Shown here: piece after piece, positions 53,324 through 61,761 of the stretch
Layout: each line of letters opens with the position of its first letter
Numbering within the stretch: position 1 is the stretch's first letter
Source: Rothia nasimurium
GTDB lineage: Bacteria > Actinomycetota > Actinomycetes > Actinomycetales > Micrococcaceae
Assembly (NCBI RefSeq): GCF_928391935.1
Contig: NZ_CAKMTD010000001.1
Location: forward strand, 248,001 to 312,000
DNA length: 64,000 nt
Direction of reading: 5' to 3'
Program-made: the position numbers and the translations under genes
Notes under the pieces: model-generated
Seen by the model: only the letters and a program-made list of their open reading frames with translations
Told to the model about the DNA's origin: nothing
The model's database searches: none

Positions 53324-55161
53324 TAGATTTCCTCTTCTTCGCCCCAGGAGGGTGAAATGTCTTTTGCAATCTGGATCTGGTCGTTGGAGACGCCTGCGGG
53401 CACCATGGGCCAGACGAGGGCGTCGGGGCTGACGTTGAAGTCCACGACGACGGGGCGGTCGTTGATTTCGAGGGCCTTGGCGATGGTGGCTTCGACGTCC
53501 TCATCTCGTTCACAGCGCAGGGCGGCGCATCCGTAGGCTTCGGCGAGTTTGACGAAGTCGGGGATGCGGGCGGTGCCCATGCCGGTGTTGAGGTGGGTGT
53601 TGGAGTAGCGGCCGTCGTAGAAGAGGTTTTGCCACTGGCGCACCATGCCCAGGGAGGAGTTGTTGATGACAGCTACCTTGATAGGAATGTTGTTCTGGAC
53701 GCAGGTGGCTAGTTCCTGGTTGGTCATCTGGAAGCAGCCGTCGCCGTCAATGGCCCAGACGACAGAGTCGGGGAAGGCGACCTTGACGCCCATGGCGGCG
53801 GGGACGGAGAAGCCCATGGTGCCGAGGCCTGCTGAGTTGATGAAGTGGCGGGGGTTCTCGTTCTTGATGAACTGGGCTGCCCACATCTGGTGCTGGCCGA
53901 CGCCGGTGACGTAGTAGGCGTCGGGGCCGCTCATTTCTGAGAGCTTCTGGATGACCAGCTGGGGGGAGCCGAGTCCGTCGGTGGTGGGGGTGTAGCCCAG
54001 CGGGTAGGTTTCCTTGAAACGGTTGACGAGGGCCCACCAGTCGGTGAGGTCGGGCAGGTTCTGGGCGAATTCGCCGGTGAGGATTTCGTTGAGGTCGGGC
54101 AGGACATAGCGCAAATCGCCGACGATAGGCACGTCTGCAATGCGGATCTTAGAAATTTCTGCCGGGTCGATGTCAACGTGGATGACCTTGGCGTGGGGGG
54201 CGAACTCTGAGACCACGCCGGTCACGCGGTCGTCAAAGCGGGTGCCCAGGGCGATGAGCAGGTCGGCCTTCTGCATAGCGGTGACAGCCGGTACGGTGCC
54301 GTGCATGCCGGGCATGCCCAGGTTCTGGGGGTCGGAGTCGGGGTAGGCCCCACGGGCGGTGAGGGTGGTGACGACGGGGGCGCCAATGGTTTTGGCGAGC
54401 TTCATCAGTTCCTCGGAGGCTTCGGCCCGGACGACGCCGCCGCCAACGTAGAGGACGGGGCGGCTTGATTCGGTGATGAGCTTGGCTGCTTCACGAATCT
54501 GCTTGGAGTGGCCTCGGGTGACGGGGTTGTAGCCGCGGGGGTCGGTGTTGGCGGGGGGCCAGGAGAAGTCCATCATGCCCTGCTGGGCGTCCTTGGTGAT
54601 GTCTACCAGGACGGGGCCGGGGCGGCCGGTTGAGGCAATTTTGAAGGCGGTTGCCAGGCAGCGGGGAATTTCCTGGGCGTCGCGCACCATGAAGGAGTGC
54701 TTGGTGATAGGCATGGTCATGCCTACGATGTCGGCTTCTTGGAAGGCGTCGGTGCCGATGACCTTGGAGGATACCTGGCCGGTGATGCAGACAATCGGTA
54801 CGGAGTCCATATTGGCGTCTGCAATGGCGGTGAGGAGGTTGGTTGCCCCGGGGCCGGAGGTAGCAATCGCAACACCGACCTTACCGCTGGCAATGGCGTA
54901 GCCTTCTGCGGCGTGGCCAGCACCCTGCTCGTGGCGGACGAGAATGTGATTGAGTTTCTCGGAGTCAAAGAGGGGGTCGTAGGTGGGAAGAATTGCGCCG
55001 CCCGGAAGGCCAAAGAGGTCAGTGACACCCAGTTCTTCGAGGGAGCGCACAATTGCCTGTGAACCTGTCATACGTTCTACAGGTGAGGGCTCCTGGGCGG
55101 CTGAACGAGTGCCCAGGTTCTTTGCTAGATCTGCCGGGTTGATTGAAGGTCCCGTCGTCAT
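53323..55161 (-). CDS. ilvB: Acetolactate synthase large (catalytic) subunit
   Basis: Thiamine-diphosphate enzyme that makes acetolactate and acetohydroxybutyrate. 612 residues. The catalytic glutamate is in [14 protein letters not shown] and the TPP motif runs from [14 protein letters not shown] to INN. A GAGG site is 6 bases before the ATG. Upstream lies a leader peptide and terminator that should control it. Confidence 0.95.
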   Translation of the reverse strand: MTTGPSINPADLAKNLGTRSAAQEPSPVERMTGSQAIVRSLEELGVTDLFGLPGGAILPTYDPLFDSEKLNHILVRHEQGAGHAAEGYAIASGKVGVAIATSGPGATNLLTAIADANMDSVPIVCITGQVSSKVIGTDAFQEADIVGMTMPITKHSFMVRDAQEIPRCLATAFKIASTGRPGPVLVDITKDAQQGMMDFSWPPANTDPRGYNPVTRGHSKQIREAAKLITESSRPVLYVGGGVVRAEASEELMKLAKTIGAPVVTTLTARGAYPDSDPQNLGMPGMHGTVPAVTAMQKADLLIALGTRFDDRVTGVVSEFAPHAKVIHVDIDPAEISKIRIADVPIVGDLRYVLPDLNEILTGEFAQNLPDLTDWWALVNRFKETYPLGYTPTTDGLGSPQLVIQKLSEMSGPDAYYVTGVGQHQMWAAQFIKNENPRHFINSAGLGTMGFSVPAAMGVKVAFPDSVVWAIDGDGCFQMTNQELATCVQNNIPIKVAVINNSSLGMVRQWQNLFYDGRYSNTHLNTGMGTARIPDFVKLAEAYGCAALRCERDEDVEATIAKALEINDRPVVVDFNVSPDALVWPMVPAGVSNDQIQIAKDISPSWGEEEEI

Positions 55162-55256
55162 TGTTTTCCTCGTGGTGGTGTGAAAATGATCTTGTGTGGG
55201 TGAGCGATGGGTGCGCCCGTTAGGTAGGCTCGGCCGGGTTGCGGTTATTTACCTAG

Positions 55257-55289
55257 AAAAAAACCCTCCGCTGTACTTGAGCGAAGGGT
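55257..55289 (-). terminator. ilvB attenuator terminator
   Basis: 10 bp stem with one G-U pair (55263-55272 with 55280-55289), 7-base loop and seven T on the minus strand, lying between the leader peptide and ilvB. A further pairing GGACACAAG/CTTGTGTCC (55301-55309 and 55395-55403) connects the leader start with the end of the leader ORF. Confidence 0.85.
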
Positions 55290-55315
55290 GCGCACGCTTT
55301 GGACACAAGGCGTTC

Positions 55316-55381
55316 CTATGCTGCGCACTCGTTACCGAGTCGCACCACAAGACGAATCTGTGACTGCTGGCGTGATGTCAT
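55316..55381 (-). CDS. ilvB leader peptide
   Basis: A 21-residue ORF with core IRLVVRL, so Ile, Leu, Val, Val, Leu codons are close together, followed by GNECAA and stop. This is a typical attenuation leader: scarcity of charged Ile, Leu or Val tRNA stalls the ribosome here and prevents terminator formation. It lacks a clear ribosome-binding site and begins about where transcription should start, so it may be leaderless. Confidence 0.75.
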   Translation of the reverse strand: MTSRQQSQIRLVVRLGNECAA

Positions 55382-55388
55382 ACCCACA

Positions 55389-55417
55389 ATTCTCTTGTGT
55401 CCTTCCAGGGAGGTCAA
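55389..55417 (-). promoter_or_regulatory. Promoter of ilvBN
   Basis: TTGACC (55412-55417), 17 bases, GAGAAT (55389-55394) on the minus strand. The predicted start is at or next to the leader peptide ATG (55381). Confidence 0.55.
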
Positions 55418-55430
55418 ACCAGTCTTAGAA

Positions 55431-55450
55431 TGTGACACTTTTATGTCACA
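55431..55450. promoter_or_regulatory. Palindrome TGTGACA-N6-TGTCACA
   Basis: A perfect 20 bp inverted repeat of 7 bp half-sites, centred about 59 bases before the predicted ilvB transcript start and about 150 before the ATG of the divergent unknown gene. It looks like a regulator-binding site. The spacing is not the CRP/GlxR type (TGTGA-N6-TCACA); protein unknown. Confidence 0.6.
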
Positions 55451-55588
55451 GTGTGGCTACCTACGGACTTCCCCCTAACCCGCTACCGGAGCTCCCACCC
55501 TGGGGATTCATGCTGTCATAAGGAGTCACATAGAACCTTCCCCGATTGATACCAGGACATTTAAACAGATAGAACATAGACTGATGGC

Positions 55589-56041
55589 ATGACTTCACCC
55601 CAGCTCTCCAGCGCAGAAATAGCCCAGGCTTTGCACACCGTTTTTGATAGCCAGATCATTAACTACGGTGCCTATAACCTGGTTTTTGCGACGGGAACGT
55701 CGATGTACAGAAACCCTGACGTTGCTGCCCTCCAGGAGGACGACCAGCGTTATTTCCTTGTGGGCTACCGGGAAACCCCGCGCGAGGCCGTCGTCGCCCC
55801 CTTATCCCTTCCGTCGGTGCGCGGCACTGGCTCCCCGACGTCCGTGGATAACACTAACGCTGCGCGTACCTACGCGCTCTCAGATTTTTCTTTCGGGCTG
55901 GAGATGACCAATGGCACCTCCTTCTCCCTCACCTTTGAACCCCTCGTTACCGTTGAAACCGACCGGGGCGTTGGAGTTCTCGACCAGAGCCAGGATATTC
56001 CTGACTTCAAGAAGGTTATTATCGACGCCTGGGAGGTCTAG
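55589..56041 (+). CDS. Conserved-looking protein of unknown function
   Basis: 150 residues, not recognised. No signal peptide or membrane helix. It has an N-terminal helix (SSAEIAQALHTVFDSQI) followed by alternating strands (YRETPREAVVAPLSLP, SFSLTFEPLVTVETD), suggesting a compact cytoplasmic alpha/beta domain. It lies alone between the divergent ilvB leader and the tRNA-Lys genes. Confidence 0.6.
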   Translation: MTSPQLSSAEIAQALHTVFDSQIINYGAYNLVFATGTSMYRNPDVAALQEDDQRYFLVGYRETPREAVVAPLSLPSVRGTGSPTSVDNTNAARTYALSDFSFGLEMTNGTSFSLTFEPLVTVETDRGVGVLDQSQDIPDFKKVIIDAWEV

Positions 56042-56091
56042 CCCCCTTATCCGGGAAACAGAGCCTGATGCCGTCAACTTGAGGTTAGCAA

Positions 56092-56124
56092 AAAGCCCGA
56101 CCGGAAGACCGATCGGGCTTTTTC
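56092..56124 (-). terminator. Terminator after tRNA-Lys 1
   Basis: GC-rich AGCCCGA/TCGGGCT stem with an A-rich start and T run on the minus strand. Confidence 0.8.
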
Positions 56125-56128
56125 TCTG

Positions 56129-56201
56129 TGCGCCCCCTGGGACTCGAACCCAGAACCCATTGATTAAGAGTCAATTGCTCTGCCAATTGAGCTAGAGGCG
56201 C
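56129..56201 (-). tRNA. tRNA-Lys (CTT), copy 1
   Basis: 73 bases, acceptor GCGCCTC/GGGGCGC (one T-G pair), anticodon CTT in a CTCTTAA loop, T arm CTGGG/CCCAG. Confidence 0.95.
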
Positions 56202-56243
56202 ATATTCACTTGTCAGACCAGGTTTCCCTAGCAACGAATAAAT

Positions 56244-56272
56244 ACTATACGCCCATTTTTTGAAGCACGCAA
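56244..56272 (-). promoter_or_regulatory. tRNA-Lys 1 promoter
   Basis: TTGCGT (56267-56272), 17 bases, TATAGT (56244-56249), then a conserved ATTTATTCGTTGC. Confidence 0.7.
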
Positions 56273-56384
56273 GCCAAAACGGCCTTTTGTGACTAGACCC
56301 ATAATTTCTAGCCTAACCCCCCAGGAATCGTCCTCCCATCCCTCCTGTGCACCCAGCAGATCCACCGCCACTGACTGACACACG

Positions 56385-56417
56385 AAAAAACCCGACCGGA
56401 AGACCGGTCGGGCTTTT
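56385..56417 (-). terminator. Terminator after tRNA-Lys 2
   Basis: CCCGACCGG/CCGGTCGGG stem with an A run before it, giving T on the minus strand. Nearly the same sequence as the terminator after copy 1. Confidence 0.8.
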
Positions 56418-56425
56418 CTCTTCTG

Positions 56426-56498
56426 TGCGCCCCCTGGGACTCGAACCCAGAACCCATTGATTAAGAGTCAATTGCTCTGCCAATTGAGCTAGAGGCGC
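56426..56498 (-). tRNA. tRNA-Lys (CTT), copy 2
   Basis: Identical to copy 1. With its promoter and terminator it forms a second unit 297 bases from the first. Confidence 0.95.
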
Positions 56499-56535
56499 AT
56501 TTCTCACCACCAGGTTTCCCTGGCAACGAGTAATA

Positions 56536-56564
56536 ACTCTACACACCCCACAAGTGGTTTGCAA
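56536..56564 (-). promoter_or_regulatory. tRNA-Lys 2 promoter
   Basis: TTGCAA (56559-56564), 17 bases, TAGAGT (56536-56541), then TATTACTCGTTGC, identical to the stretch after the tRNA-Gln promoter. Confidence 0.7.
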
Positions 56565-56630
56565 GCCAAAATTCGGTTTTGTGACGACCTTCATAAAATT
56601 CCAGGTCGCCAACCGTCCTCGCCTGGACTT

Positions 56631-57251
56631 CTAGGACTTAGAGCTCCGATGCTCGGCAATCATTTCTGGGGTGATGACATCCATTACTGCCGTATTAATG
56701 CGCTCCCCCAGGGGTTCAGCAGCTGCAGCCTCAGACAGGTCGACAGGGGCCGGAGCCTCGGCCAGGGTGCTAGAAATAGCCCCAACTTCTGCACTGTGTT
56801 CGTCTGCCACTCCCTCAAGAACGGAGCTGCCACCGTGATTCTCTTCAAGGGATTCAATAATGCTGATCAGCATTTCGCGAAACTCAGGGTTAGAGAGTTC
56901 CCCGGCTGAGCCAAGCTTGCGGTCGATGCTTTCTGCCTCTGCAAGAACCCGTCGCCCCTCTTCAGTGATACCAAGCAGGTAGCTGCGACGGTCCACCGTA
57001 TTGCGGGTACGGAAGACGTGGCCGTGAGCCTCCAGGCGGGCCAGGGTCTTACCCATGGTCTGGGCCTGAACACCCACTAGGGAGGCAACTTTAACCTGAG
57101 AAATCATACCTTCGCGTGCAATAACACCGAGGGCTGTCACACCTGCGTGGGTCAGCCCCAGCGACTTGAGCTGGTCATTCCAGCTGTATTCCAGCATGCG
57201 GGCTGCAGTTGAGAGCAGTCGATTAATCGACCAATTACGAATTTCTGGCAT
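56631..57251 (-). CDS. MarR-family regulator
   Basis: 206 residues from ATG at 57249-57251. The winged helix-turn-helix covers about residues 30-110 (ISQVKVASLVGVQAQTMGKTLARLEAHGHV with DRRSYLLGIT in the wing). The C-terminal 80 residues are acidic and Ala-rich, longer than usual for MarR. TATAAT at 57259-57264 is 7 bases before the ATG, so the message appears leaderless. Divergent from bcp by about 230 bases; a role in oxidative stress is possible from the neighbour but unproven. Confidence 0.8.
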   Translation of the reverse strand: MPEIRNWSINRLLSTAARMLEYSWNDQLKSLGLTHAGVTALGVIAREGMISQVKVASLVGVQAQTMGKTLARLEAHGHVFRTRNTVDRRSYLLGITEEGRRVLAEAESIDRKLGSAGELSNPEFREMLISIIESLEENHGGSSVLEGVADEHSAEVGAISSTLAEAPAPVDLSEAAAAEPLGERINTAVMDVITPEMIAEHRSSKS

Positions 57252-57253
57252 AC

Positions 57254-57287
57254 CACCCATTATAAGCATGTTTATCACTTATCTGCC
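57254..57287. promoter_or_regulatory. MarR promoter with overlapping imperfect palindrome
   Basis: TATAAT (57259-57264) on the minus strand overlaps ATAAG and CTTAT half-sites about 21 bp apart (57262-57282). A MarR protein binding here would repress its own gene. No clear -35 is visible. Confidence 0.4.
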
Positions 57288-57478
57288 CAGAATTGACAGG
57301 ACACCGCCCCACCACTAGGCGCTTCACACCTTTGACCAGACAGGTTCCCCGTCAAGGATTTACCAGGCAGGGCCTGCTTGTGCTTGATAAACTGGCCTCC
57401 TCACCCATCAGGAGCCTCCGCCCGTGCACACCCCGGACGGACGCGCCCGTCCAGCCCGATTTCCCCGAAAGGTTGCCC

Positions 57479-57949
57479 ATGACCCGCCTTGAACCCGGTA
57501 CCACCGCCCCCGCCTTCACCCTGCCCGCAGCTGGCGGATCCACCATCTCACTGGCAGACTACGCAGGCCAGCAGGTGATTCTCTACTTCTACCCCAAGGC
57601 CTCAACCCCCGGCTGCACCACCCAGGCCTGCGACTTCCGCGACTCCCTCGAATCCCTCGCCGCCCACGGCTACACCGTCCTGGGTGTCTCCCCTGACCCG
57701 GTAGCTGCCCTCGACCGCTTCGCGGCCAAGGAAAATCTTCCCTTCCCCCTGCTCTCTGACGAAGACCACGCCGTAGCCGAAGCCTACGGAGCCTGGGGCG
57801 AGAAGAAGAACTACGGCAAAACCTACATCGGCCTCATCCGTTCAACCATCGTCATCGACGCCGACGGAACCATCGCCCTGGCCCAGTACAACGTGCGAGC
57901 CAAGGGCCACGTTGCCAAGCTCCGCCGGGACCTAGGCATAGACGCCTAA
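57479..57949 (+). CDS. bcp: Thiol peroxidase, Bcp/PrxQ type
   Basis: Reduces hydroperoxides using thioredoxin. 156 residues from ATG at 57479 with AAAGG 7 bases before it. The peroxidatic cysteine lies in TPGCTTQACDFRD; the second cysteine five residues on would be the resolving one in the PrxQ subgroup. The longer upstream frame is not family-like. Confidence 0.92.
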   Translation: MTRLEPGTTAPAFTLPAAGGSTISLADYAGQQVILYFYPKASTPGCTTQACDFRDSLESLAAHGYTVLGVSPDPVAALDRFAAKENLPFPLLSDEDHAVAEAYGAWGEKKNYGKTYIGLIRSTIVIDADGTIALAQYNVRAKGHVAKLRRDLGIDA

Positions 57950-58015
57950 CCCCTAGGTTTCACAAAACCTAAACCGGTGTTGTAGCATAGTCTTTGTTGC
58001 TCTAAACAGCACCAC

Positions 58016-58097
58016 GCGCGAGTGGTGAAATTGGCAGACACGCAGGATTTAGGTTCCTGTGCCTTACGGCGTGAGGGTTCAAGTCCCTCCTCGCGCA
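58016..58097 (+). tRNA. tRNA-Leu (TAG)
   Basis: 82 bases with a long variable arm, acceptor GCGCGAG/CTCGCGC and anticodon TAG in the TTTAGGT loop of a CAGGA/TCCTG stem. Confidence 0.95.
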
Positions 58098-58102
58098 CAG
58101 AG

Positions 58103-58141
58103 AAACCCGCCTCCCGGCTCAGCACCGGTGGGGCGGGTTTT
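58103..58141 (+). terminator. Terminator after tRNA-Leu
   Basis: 9 bp stem AAACCCGCC/GGCGGGTTT (58103-58111 with 58132-58140), ending in T-rich sequence. Confidence 0.8.
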
Positions 58142-58262
58142 GTGTATCACCGGCCCCTCCCCCAGCTCACACAGGGCGAAGGCCCGGGACAATGCTCTAA
58201 GATAGGCACCACAAGGCCCCACCCACCGAGGCCCATCCCGCTCACAGGTTCGAGGTTTTTCC

Positions 58263-59963
58263 ATGGCACCTACATCGATACCCCGTCGCCAGGCACTCCA
58301 GCTCGGCGCAGCCTTAACCCTCGGCCTGTCCCTCACCGCCTGTAGCACCTCCACCCCCGAGGAAGCAGCCAGCCCCACCCCACAGGCCCCCCGCACCTTT
58401 ACCTTTGCCCAGGCCGCCCACGTCCTGACCCTCGACCCGGCCCAAACCACCCGAATCGAGTCCTACCGAATCAGCGCCCAGATCCTAGACCCCCTGCTGA
58501 AAGCTGACGCCAACACCGGCCTGCCCTCCCCAGCCATCGCCGCAGAATGGGATGTCAGCGACGACGGCCTCACCTACACCTTCACCCTCGATACCCCCCT
58601 CAGCTTCAGCGACGGCACCGCCCTCACCGCGGCCAGCGTCCTGGCCAATATCGACCGCTGGAAAAAACTCGGCACCGGAACCCCCACCCGCACCAACCAC
58701 CCCTTCACCCAGCTCTTTGCCCCCCTCCCGTCCGGCGGCGCTCCCCTGATCCAGGACTACACCAGCCCCGACGACACCACCGTCACCATCACCCTCAGCC
58801 GGGCAGCCCACAGCTTCTTGCTCATGCTGACCCAGCCAGCCCTCGCCCTCCTAGCCCCCGGCAGCATCGGCGAAGACGGCTACCTCAAAGGCACCCCCAT
58901 CGGCAGCGGCGCCTTCACCCTGGCCACCCACGACACCACCACCTTCACCCTGATCCCCAACCCCCACTACCGGTCCGCTGCCCCCGAGATCACCAAACTC
59001 ACCTTCGTCACCATTCCCGACGCCGAAAAACGCTACTACAACCTCGTTGAAGGCCTCGTAGACGCCTACGACCAGGTAGGACTCACCGACTACGTCCCCC
59101 TAGCCCTCGGCGGCTTCCCCGTCCAATCCCGCGACCCCTACGCCATCGCCTACCTCGGAATCAACCTCAACCACCCCGCCTTTGACGACGCCCGCGTCCG
59201 CCGGGCCCTCGCCCACGCCATCGACCGCAACAAAATCGTCAGCACCTACTACCCCCAGGGAACAGCAGCAGCCCGGGACTTCCTCCCAGCCCTCTTCCAA
59301 ATGCGAAACGAGGACGCCGCCCAGGCCTACACCTACAACCCCGAGCAGGCCCGGGAACTCCTTCGGGCCTCCACCTACGCCAACCAGCCCATCGACATCT
59401 ACTACCCCATCAATCTCTCCCTCCCCTACCTTCCCTCCCCAGAGGGGATCTACTCCCTCATCTCCGCCGACCTGGTGAAGGCCGGCTTCACGATCGTCCC
59501 CAAACCCTACCGCTGGTCAGACACCGGCACCGAAGACATCCCAACCGCCCACCCCGACTACGGGCTCGAACTCACCGGTTTCGTCGGCGCTTACCGGGAC
59601 CCCACCGCCTTCCTCGCCCCCGTCATTTCAACAGCAGCCAAGGCCCCCTCCAGCCTGACCCTACCCACTGCCACCCCCAGCCCCACCAGCTCTCCCAGCC
59701 CCACCAGCGCCGCCCAGGAACCCACCCAGGTCGCCTCAAGCTACCCCGCTATCCTGCAAGCCATCGCAGACGCCGACGCCATCACCGACCTCGCCGAACG
59801 ACGCGAAGCCTACAAGGCCATCAACGCCAATATCGCCGAACTCCTACCTGCCATCCCCCTCGCCTACCCCGTCTCCGGCGTCTCCCAAGGCCCCCGCGTC
59901 GATCGCTACAGCGTCAGCGCCACCTGCATAGACGATTTCTCCCGCGTCGCCCTAGAAAGCTAG
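58263..59963 (+). CDS. Peptide-type ABC solute-binding lipoprotein (family 5), orphan
   Basis: 566 residues. A PRRQALQLG twin-arginine sequence leads into a lipobox LTAC, so this is a Tat-exported lipoprotein. The SBP family 5 fold (oligopeptide and nickel binding proteins) is indicated by ADANTGLPSPAIAAEWDVSDDGLTYTF and VRRALAHAIDRNKI. A Ser/Thr/Pro-rich loop near residue 470 is unusual. No permease or ATPase gene lies next to it, so it must work with a transporter encoded elsewhere. Codon use is strongly biased to C-ending codons. Confidence 0.85.
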   Translation: MAPTSIPRRQALQLGAALTLGLSLTACSTSTPEEAASPTPQAPRTFTFAQAAHVLTLDPAQTTRIESYRISAQILDPLLKADANTGLPSPAIAAEWDVSDDGLTYTFTLDTPLSFSDGTALTAASVLANIDRWKKLGTGTPTRTNHPFTQLFAPLPSGGAPLIQDYTSPDDTTVTITLSRAAHSFLLMLTQPALALLAPGSIGEDGYLKGTPIGSGAFTLATHDTTTFTLIPNPHYRSAAPEITKLTFVTIPDAEKRYYNLVEGLVDAYDQVGLTDYVPLALGGFPVQSRDPYAIAYLGINLNHPAFDDARVRRALAHAIDRNKIVSTYYPQGTAAARDFLPALFQMRNEDAAQAYTYNPEQARELLRASTYANQPIDIYYPINLSLPYLPSPEGIYSLISADLVKAGFTIVPKPYRWSDTGTEDIPTAHPDYGLELTGFVGAYRDPTAFLAPVISTAAKAPSSLTLPTATPSPTSSPSPTSAAQEPTQVASSYPAILQAIADADAITDLAERREAYKAINANIAELLPAIPLAYPVSGVSQGPRVDRYSVSATCIDDFSRVALES

Positions 59964-59999
59964 CCACCCCACCGGCACCCCAGTAATGTGCAAGTAACC

Positions 60000-60027
60000 T
60001 AGCCCACCTGTTAGGCCAGGTGGGCTA
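60000..60027 (+). terminator. Hairpin after the solute-binding gene
   Basis: Perfect 11 bp stem (60000-60010 with 60017-60027) with a 6-base loop; T run weak. Confidence 0.65.
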
Positions 60028-60126
60028 TCTGTACTACTCTAAAAAGTAAGCGGGGTCCGCACGGGCCCTTCCCCTGTGGTGTCCAAAGTCGGGCACCATA
60101 TCGTACAGTGACGGAGTGTCAAACAA

Positions 60127-61605
60127 GTGGCAAACGAAGTAAAGACCGACGTCGTCCTTGTAGGCGGCGGAATCATGAGTGCAACCCTGGGCGTCCTGCT
60201 CAAGGAGGTCGAACCCACCTGGGATATCACCCTGCTCGAACGTCTGGATCAGGTAGGCCAGGAATCCTCCAACCCCTGGAACAACGCAGGCACTGGCCAT
60301 TCAGCCCTCTGCGAGCTCAACTACGCCCCGGCAGGCCCCGACGGCACCGTCGACCCGGCCAAGGCCCTGGGCATTAACGAGCAGTTCCAGGTGTCCCGCC
60401 AGCTGTGGGCCTCCCTGGTTCAAGAGGGCAAGCTCAAGAACGCCAACTTCATCAACCCCGTCCCCCACATGTCCCTGGTCTTCGGCGACGACCACGTCTC
60501 CTACCTGGGCAAGCGCTTCGAGGCTTTCGAGAACCAGAAGCTCTTTGAGCGCATGAAGTTCTCCACCGACTTCGACCAGATCCGCCAGTGGGCCCCCCTG
60601 GCTGTTGAGGGCCGTGACCCCAACCAGAAGATCGCTGCCACCTGGTCGCCAGAAGGTACCGATGTTGATTTCGGCAACCTGACCCAGCAGATGGTGGACT
60701 ACCTGGTAGAGCAGGGCGTGACCATCCAGTACGGCCAGCAGGTCACCAACCTGACCCAGCAGAGTGACGGCAGCTGGCTGGTAACAGTCAAGAACCGTCT
60801 GAACTCAGAACTCAGCCAGACCATCCGCGCCAAGTTCGTCTTCCTTGGCGCAGGCGGTGGAGCCCTGAACCTGCTGCAGAAGTCAGGGATCAAGGAGGGC
60901 AAGGGCTTCGGCGGTTTCCCCGTCTCTGGCCTCTTCTTCCGGAACACCAACGAAGAAACCGCCCTCAAGCACAACGCCAAGGTCTACGGTCAGGCTTCTG
61001 TCGGTGCGCCCCCGATGTCGGTACCCCACCTGGATACCCGCTACGTCAACGGCAAGCGCTCCCTGCTCTTTGGCCCCTACGCCGGTTTCAAGACAAACTT
61101 CCTCAAGCAGGGTTCCCTCCTTGACCTCCCCCTCTCCCTGCGCCCGGATAACCTCTACCCCATGGTGCGGGCCGGTCTGGCCAACGTTGATTTGACCAAG
61201 TACCTGATTGGGGAACTGCTGAAGAACCGGGACGAGCGCCTTGCCTCCCTGCGCGAGTACTACCCCCAGGCCGTCGCCGACGAGTGGGAATTGATTACCG
61301 CAGGCCAGCGCGTCCAGGTCATTAAGAAGGACGCGAAGAAGGGCGGTGTGCTGCAGTTCGGCACCGAGTTGATTGCCTCGGGCGACGGCTCCATTGCGGC
61401 CCTGCTGGGCGCCTCCCCCGGCGCTTCAACCGCAGCCCCCATTATGCTGAACCTCCTGGCCCGCTGCTTCCCCGGCAAGATGGGCCAGTGGGAACCCCGT
61501 ATTAAGGAGCTCGTACCCGGTTACGGGGTCAAGCTCAACGATAACCACGACCTGGCTGATGAGCTCTTTGCCCACACCGCCAAGGTCCTCGGTATCGACA
61601 ACTAA
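60127..61605 (+). CDS. mqo: Malate:quinone oxidoreductase
   Basis: Membrane-associated FAD enzyme that oxidises malate to oxaloacetate and passes electrons to quinone. [13 protein letters not shown] binds [21 protein letters not shown] is a family signature, and [14 protein letters not shown] is near the C-terminus. 492 residues. GTG start with GGAG 11 bases before it. Confidence 0.93.
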   Translation: MANEVKTDVVLVGGGIMSATLGVLLKEVEPTWDITLLERLDQVGQESSNPWNNAGTGHSALCELNYAPAGPDGTVDPAKALGINEQFQVSRQLWASLVQEGKLKNANFINPVPHMSLVFGDDHVSYLGKRFEAFENQKLFERMKFSTDFDQIRQWAPLAVEGRDPNQKIAATWSPEGTDVDFGNLTQQMVDYLVEQGVTIQYGQQVTNLTQQSDGSWLVTVKNRLNSELSQTIRAKFVFLGAGGGALNLLQKSGIKEGKGFGGFPVSGLFFRNTNEETALKHNAKVYGQASVGAPPMSVPHLDTRYVNGKRSLLFGPYAGFKTNFLKQGSLLDLPLSLRPDNLYPMVRAGLANVDLTKYLIGELLKNRDERLASLREYYPQAVADEWELITAGQRVQVIKKDAKKGGVLQFGTELIASGDGSIAALLGASPGASTAAPIMLNLLARCFPGKMGQWEPRIKELVPGYGVKLNDNHDLADELFAHTAKVLGIDN

Positions 61606-61761
61606 CCCCGGAGCTTCCCCTCAAGCCTCAGCCTGTGCCCCGGCCCCTGCGCCGGGGCACAGTCGTCTGAGCCAGGAGGGGAAAATCATCATACTACTGA
61701 TAAGATGTTGACTGATTAAAAATCAGTACCCTTACTCGCACCCCCTAAAGGACACCCACCG

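Noticed and set aside
55431..55450. CRP/GlxR binding site
   Set aside because: Half-sites look similar, but TGTGA and TCACA are 10 bases apart instead of 6.
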